Positions 15,126 to 16,298 of a stretch of 16,298 nt of DNA are shown here, one piece after another. The position numbers were made by a program, and so were the translations under genes. The notes below the pieces were generated by a model that worked only from the letters and a program-made list of their open reading frames with translations, had not been told where the DNA came from and did not search any database. How positions within the stretch are numbered: the stretch's first letter is position 1; each line of letters opens with the position of its first letter. The DNA comes from Spirochaetaceae bacterium (GTDB taxonomy: Bacteria > Spirochaetota > Spirochaetia > SZUA-6 > Bin103), in the NCBI GenBank assembly GCA_026710565.1, contig JAPOQV010000624.1, forward strand, positions 1 through 16,298. Direction: 5' to 3'.

Positions 15126-15486
15126 AGATCAGGCGACCCCGTTCACGGATGGATGCGGCATGGGCCGGATACGCTTGCTCGAGTTGCACCAGGTCGAGTT
15201 CGAACCCGGTAAGTTCGCATGCCTCCCCATAGAGCGCCAGAAAGTCGTCGGATGAGGCGATGCCTTCGACCGCGACGTCGATGTCCGACCTCTCCGAAAA
15301 GGAGCGCGGGTGCAGGAGCGATCCCCACTGGTAAATCCTTGCCGGACGGTACTTTTCGACTGCCAGATCGACGATGCGGTCGAAGTCGCGCCGTGCAGCC
15401 TGAAGTCGGGTGCGGAGCGCCTCGCGACGCGTCTCCTCTCGGCGGCGAAGGAATCGCCGTGCCGATCCGTAGTCGAAGTCACTCAC
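15112..15486 (-). CDS. MNT-family nucleotidyltransferase antitoxin
   Basis: 124 aa minimal nucleotidyltransferase. The catalytic motif is intact: WGSLLH (Gly55-Ser56) followed by SDIDVAVE with Asp68 and Asp70, and a third acidic residue at Asp98 in FELDLVQLE. A basic helical N-terminus (RRFLRRREETRREALR) precedes it and is somewhat longer than in the shortest MNT proteins. It is expected to neutralise the HEPN partner encoded next, probably by AMPylation. The start is uncertain: GTG 15486, or GTG 15504, which would place the start inside a 7-bp palindrome (15492-15508). I prefer 15486, leaving the palindrome in the leader. The 3' end overlaps the toxin start by 14 bases. Confidence 0.82.
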   Translation of the reverse strand: MSDFDYGSARRFLRRREETRREALRTRLQAARRDFDRIVDLAVEKYRPARIYQWGSLLHPRSFSERSDIDVAVEGIASSDDFLALYGEACELTGFELDLVQLEQAYPAHAASIRERGRLIYERT

Positions 15487-15491
15487 CGGCA

Positions 15492-15508
15492 CGCAGTGTA
15501 GCACTGCG
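15492..15508. promoter_or_regulatory. 7-bp perfect palindrome before the toxin-antitoxin operon
   Basis: CGCAGTG (15492-15498), TAG, CACTGCG (15502-15508) is an exact inverted repeat just upstream of the antitoxin start and between it and the aldo/keto reductase stop (15514). It could be an operator for autoregulation of the toxin-antitoxin operon or a short terminator stem for the reductase; no T-tract follows. Confidence 0.35.
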
Positions 15509-15513
15509 CCCGG

Positions 15514-16298
15514 TCAGGCCCAGACCGCCAGCTCGCCGAACACCGAGCGCAGGCGCTCGGCGTGCTCCTCGGGGAGCTCCAGGCTCTCCATGCAGGCGAC
15601 GTTGGCGTCGAGGTGCTGGAGGTTGGTGGTGCCGGTCAGCACCGTGTGGATGTCCGGATGGCGGGCGGCGAAGCGGTAGCCGGCGGTGACCACCGAGTCG
15701 ACGCTGCCGCCGACCAGCCAGCCCAGCGGATCGTCGTCGTCCAGGGCGTCGTCGGCGATCTGCTCGTCCCGCTTCAGCTCGGCGATCAGCGCCCGGAGCT
15801 GGGCGGGCTGGGAGAGCTTCGAGCGCACCGCGCTCATGCAGACCACGCCGGTCCCGTGCCGCCGCGCCAGCGGCAGCGCCCGCCTGGCCGCGAACTGGTT
15901 GAGGATCCCGTACTTGAGCGAGATCACGTCCCAGGAATCGGGGTGGCGTTCGAGCGCCAGCGAGACCGCCTCGTGAGCGGGGTCGACGATGTAGCGCTCG
16001 CTGATGCCGCGGTAGCGGATCTTGCCTTCGCGGCGCAGGCGGTCGAGCACCGGGATGAATCGCTCGGCCACCTCCTCGTACTGCTCGGGCCGCACGCCGT
16101 GCAACACCATGACGTCGATGACGTCGGTGCGCAGCCGCCGCAGGCTCGCCTCGACCCCGCGGGTGAGCGCATCCGGGTCGGTCTGGATCGGCGCATCGGC
16201 GCCGCCCATCCCCGCCGGCGACCAGCGCGGCGACGGCGCCCACTTGGTGATCAGCAGGTAGCGGCCGCGCGGCACGGCGGGCAGCGCCTCGCCGAGCG
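15514..16298 (-). CDS. Aldo/keto reductase, C-terminal part (start outside window)
   Basis: At least 261 residues; the reading frame continues past 16298, where it reads LGEALPAVPRGRYLLITKW. The catalytic Lys (in LLITKW) and His (in VIDVMVLHGV) of the Asp-Tyr-Lys-His tetrad are present; the Asp and Tyr would be encoded beyond the window. Later segments fit the family: RREGKIRYRGIS, VISLKYGILN and GTGVVCMSAV, and the cofactor-binding end DIHTVLTGTTNLQHLDAN. Aldo/keto reductases reduce carbonyls of sugars or other small molecules with NAD(P)H in the cytoplasm; this one resembles the L-galactose dehydrogenase/general oxidoreductase type often found in sugar-catabolic clusters. Substrate not readable. 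Confidence 0.88.
   Translation of the reverse strand, partial: LGEALPAVPRGRYLLITKWAPSPRWSPAGMGGADAPIQTDPDALTRGVEASLRRLRTDVIDVMVLHGVRPEQYEEVAERFIPVLDRLRREGKIRYRGISERYIVDPAHEAVSLALERHPDSWDVISLKYGILNQFAARRALPLARRHGTGVVCMSAVRSKLSQPAQLRALIAELKRDEQIADDALDDDDPLGWLVGGSVDSVVTAGYRFAARHPDIHTVLTGTTNLQHLDANVACMESLELPEEHAERLRSVFGELAVWA

Noticed and set aside
1..16298. tRNA, rRNA or CRISPR arrays
   Set aside because: No cloverleaf-like segments with conserved tRNA boxes, no rRNA sequence and no regularly spaced short repeats were noticed on reading through the window.

Overview
The window is G+C-rich bacterial DNA, about 70% in the metabolic genes (for example 44 of 60 bases at 11161-11220). Its metabolic genes are typical of an uncultured environmental heterotroph that lives on plant or host glycans and sugar acids: three sialidase/BNR loci, a mannonate dehydratase-like protein, a galactonate dehydratase-like enolase-superfamily protein, NIPSNAP proteins, a DUF5060/DUF4038 glycosidase relic, an aldo/keto reductase and a nitrilase-superfamily amidase. 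I have seen this gene repertoire in marine-sponge and soil lineages such as Poribacteria-like or Spirochaetota-like MAGs. The taxon is inference only, because there is no rRNA or other marker gene here.

Layout. 1-175 (-): N-terminus of an AAA-ATPase-like/PD-(D/E)XK-type protein. 329-2220 (+): a two-gene unit of carbon-nitrogen hydrolase and mannonate dehydratase-like protein, ending at a perfect 10-bp hairpin. 2246-3277 (-): a DUF5060/DUF4038 glycosidase pseudogene with a large internal deletion. 3333-3949 (-): a decayed copy of a sialidase 3' end plus NIPSNAP gene. 3982-6400 (-): four overlapping or closely spaced genes of unknown function with much lower G+C. 6449-7851 (-): the intact NIPSNAP and full-length sialidase. 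8058-10206 (+): an ABC-type ATPase and a small Toprim-like partner, again lower in G+C. 10288-12191 (+): an unrecognised 245-aa protein coupled to an enolase-superfamily dehydratase. 12216-13412 (+): a membrane acyltransferase. 13403-14611 (-): another sialidase-like protein. 14634-15486 (-): a HEPN/MNT toxin-antitoxin pair. 15514-16298 (-): aldo/keto reductase, running off the window.

The window therefore reads as a catabolic gene neighbourhood interrupted by three accessory cassettes: 3950-6448, about 7860-10206 and 14634-15486. All three have lower G+C (29/60 at 5941-6000, 32/60 at 8161-8220, 31/60 at 14701-14760). The best candidates for an undescribed system are the ATPase plus Toprim-like pair, which resembles split OLD-type anti-phage systems in architecture, and the four-gene island. 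The island lies exactly between two direct copies (617 and 618 bp) of the sialidase-NIPSNAP segment; the left copy and the glycosidase gene beside it have decayed. I saw no tRNA, rRNA, CRISPR array, transposase or integrase. No stretch over 300 bases lacks a gene or gene remnant; the longest gene-free gaps are 7852-8057 and 176-328, both between divergent genes, and neither contains a structure I can support.
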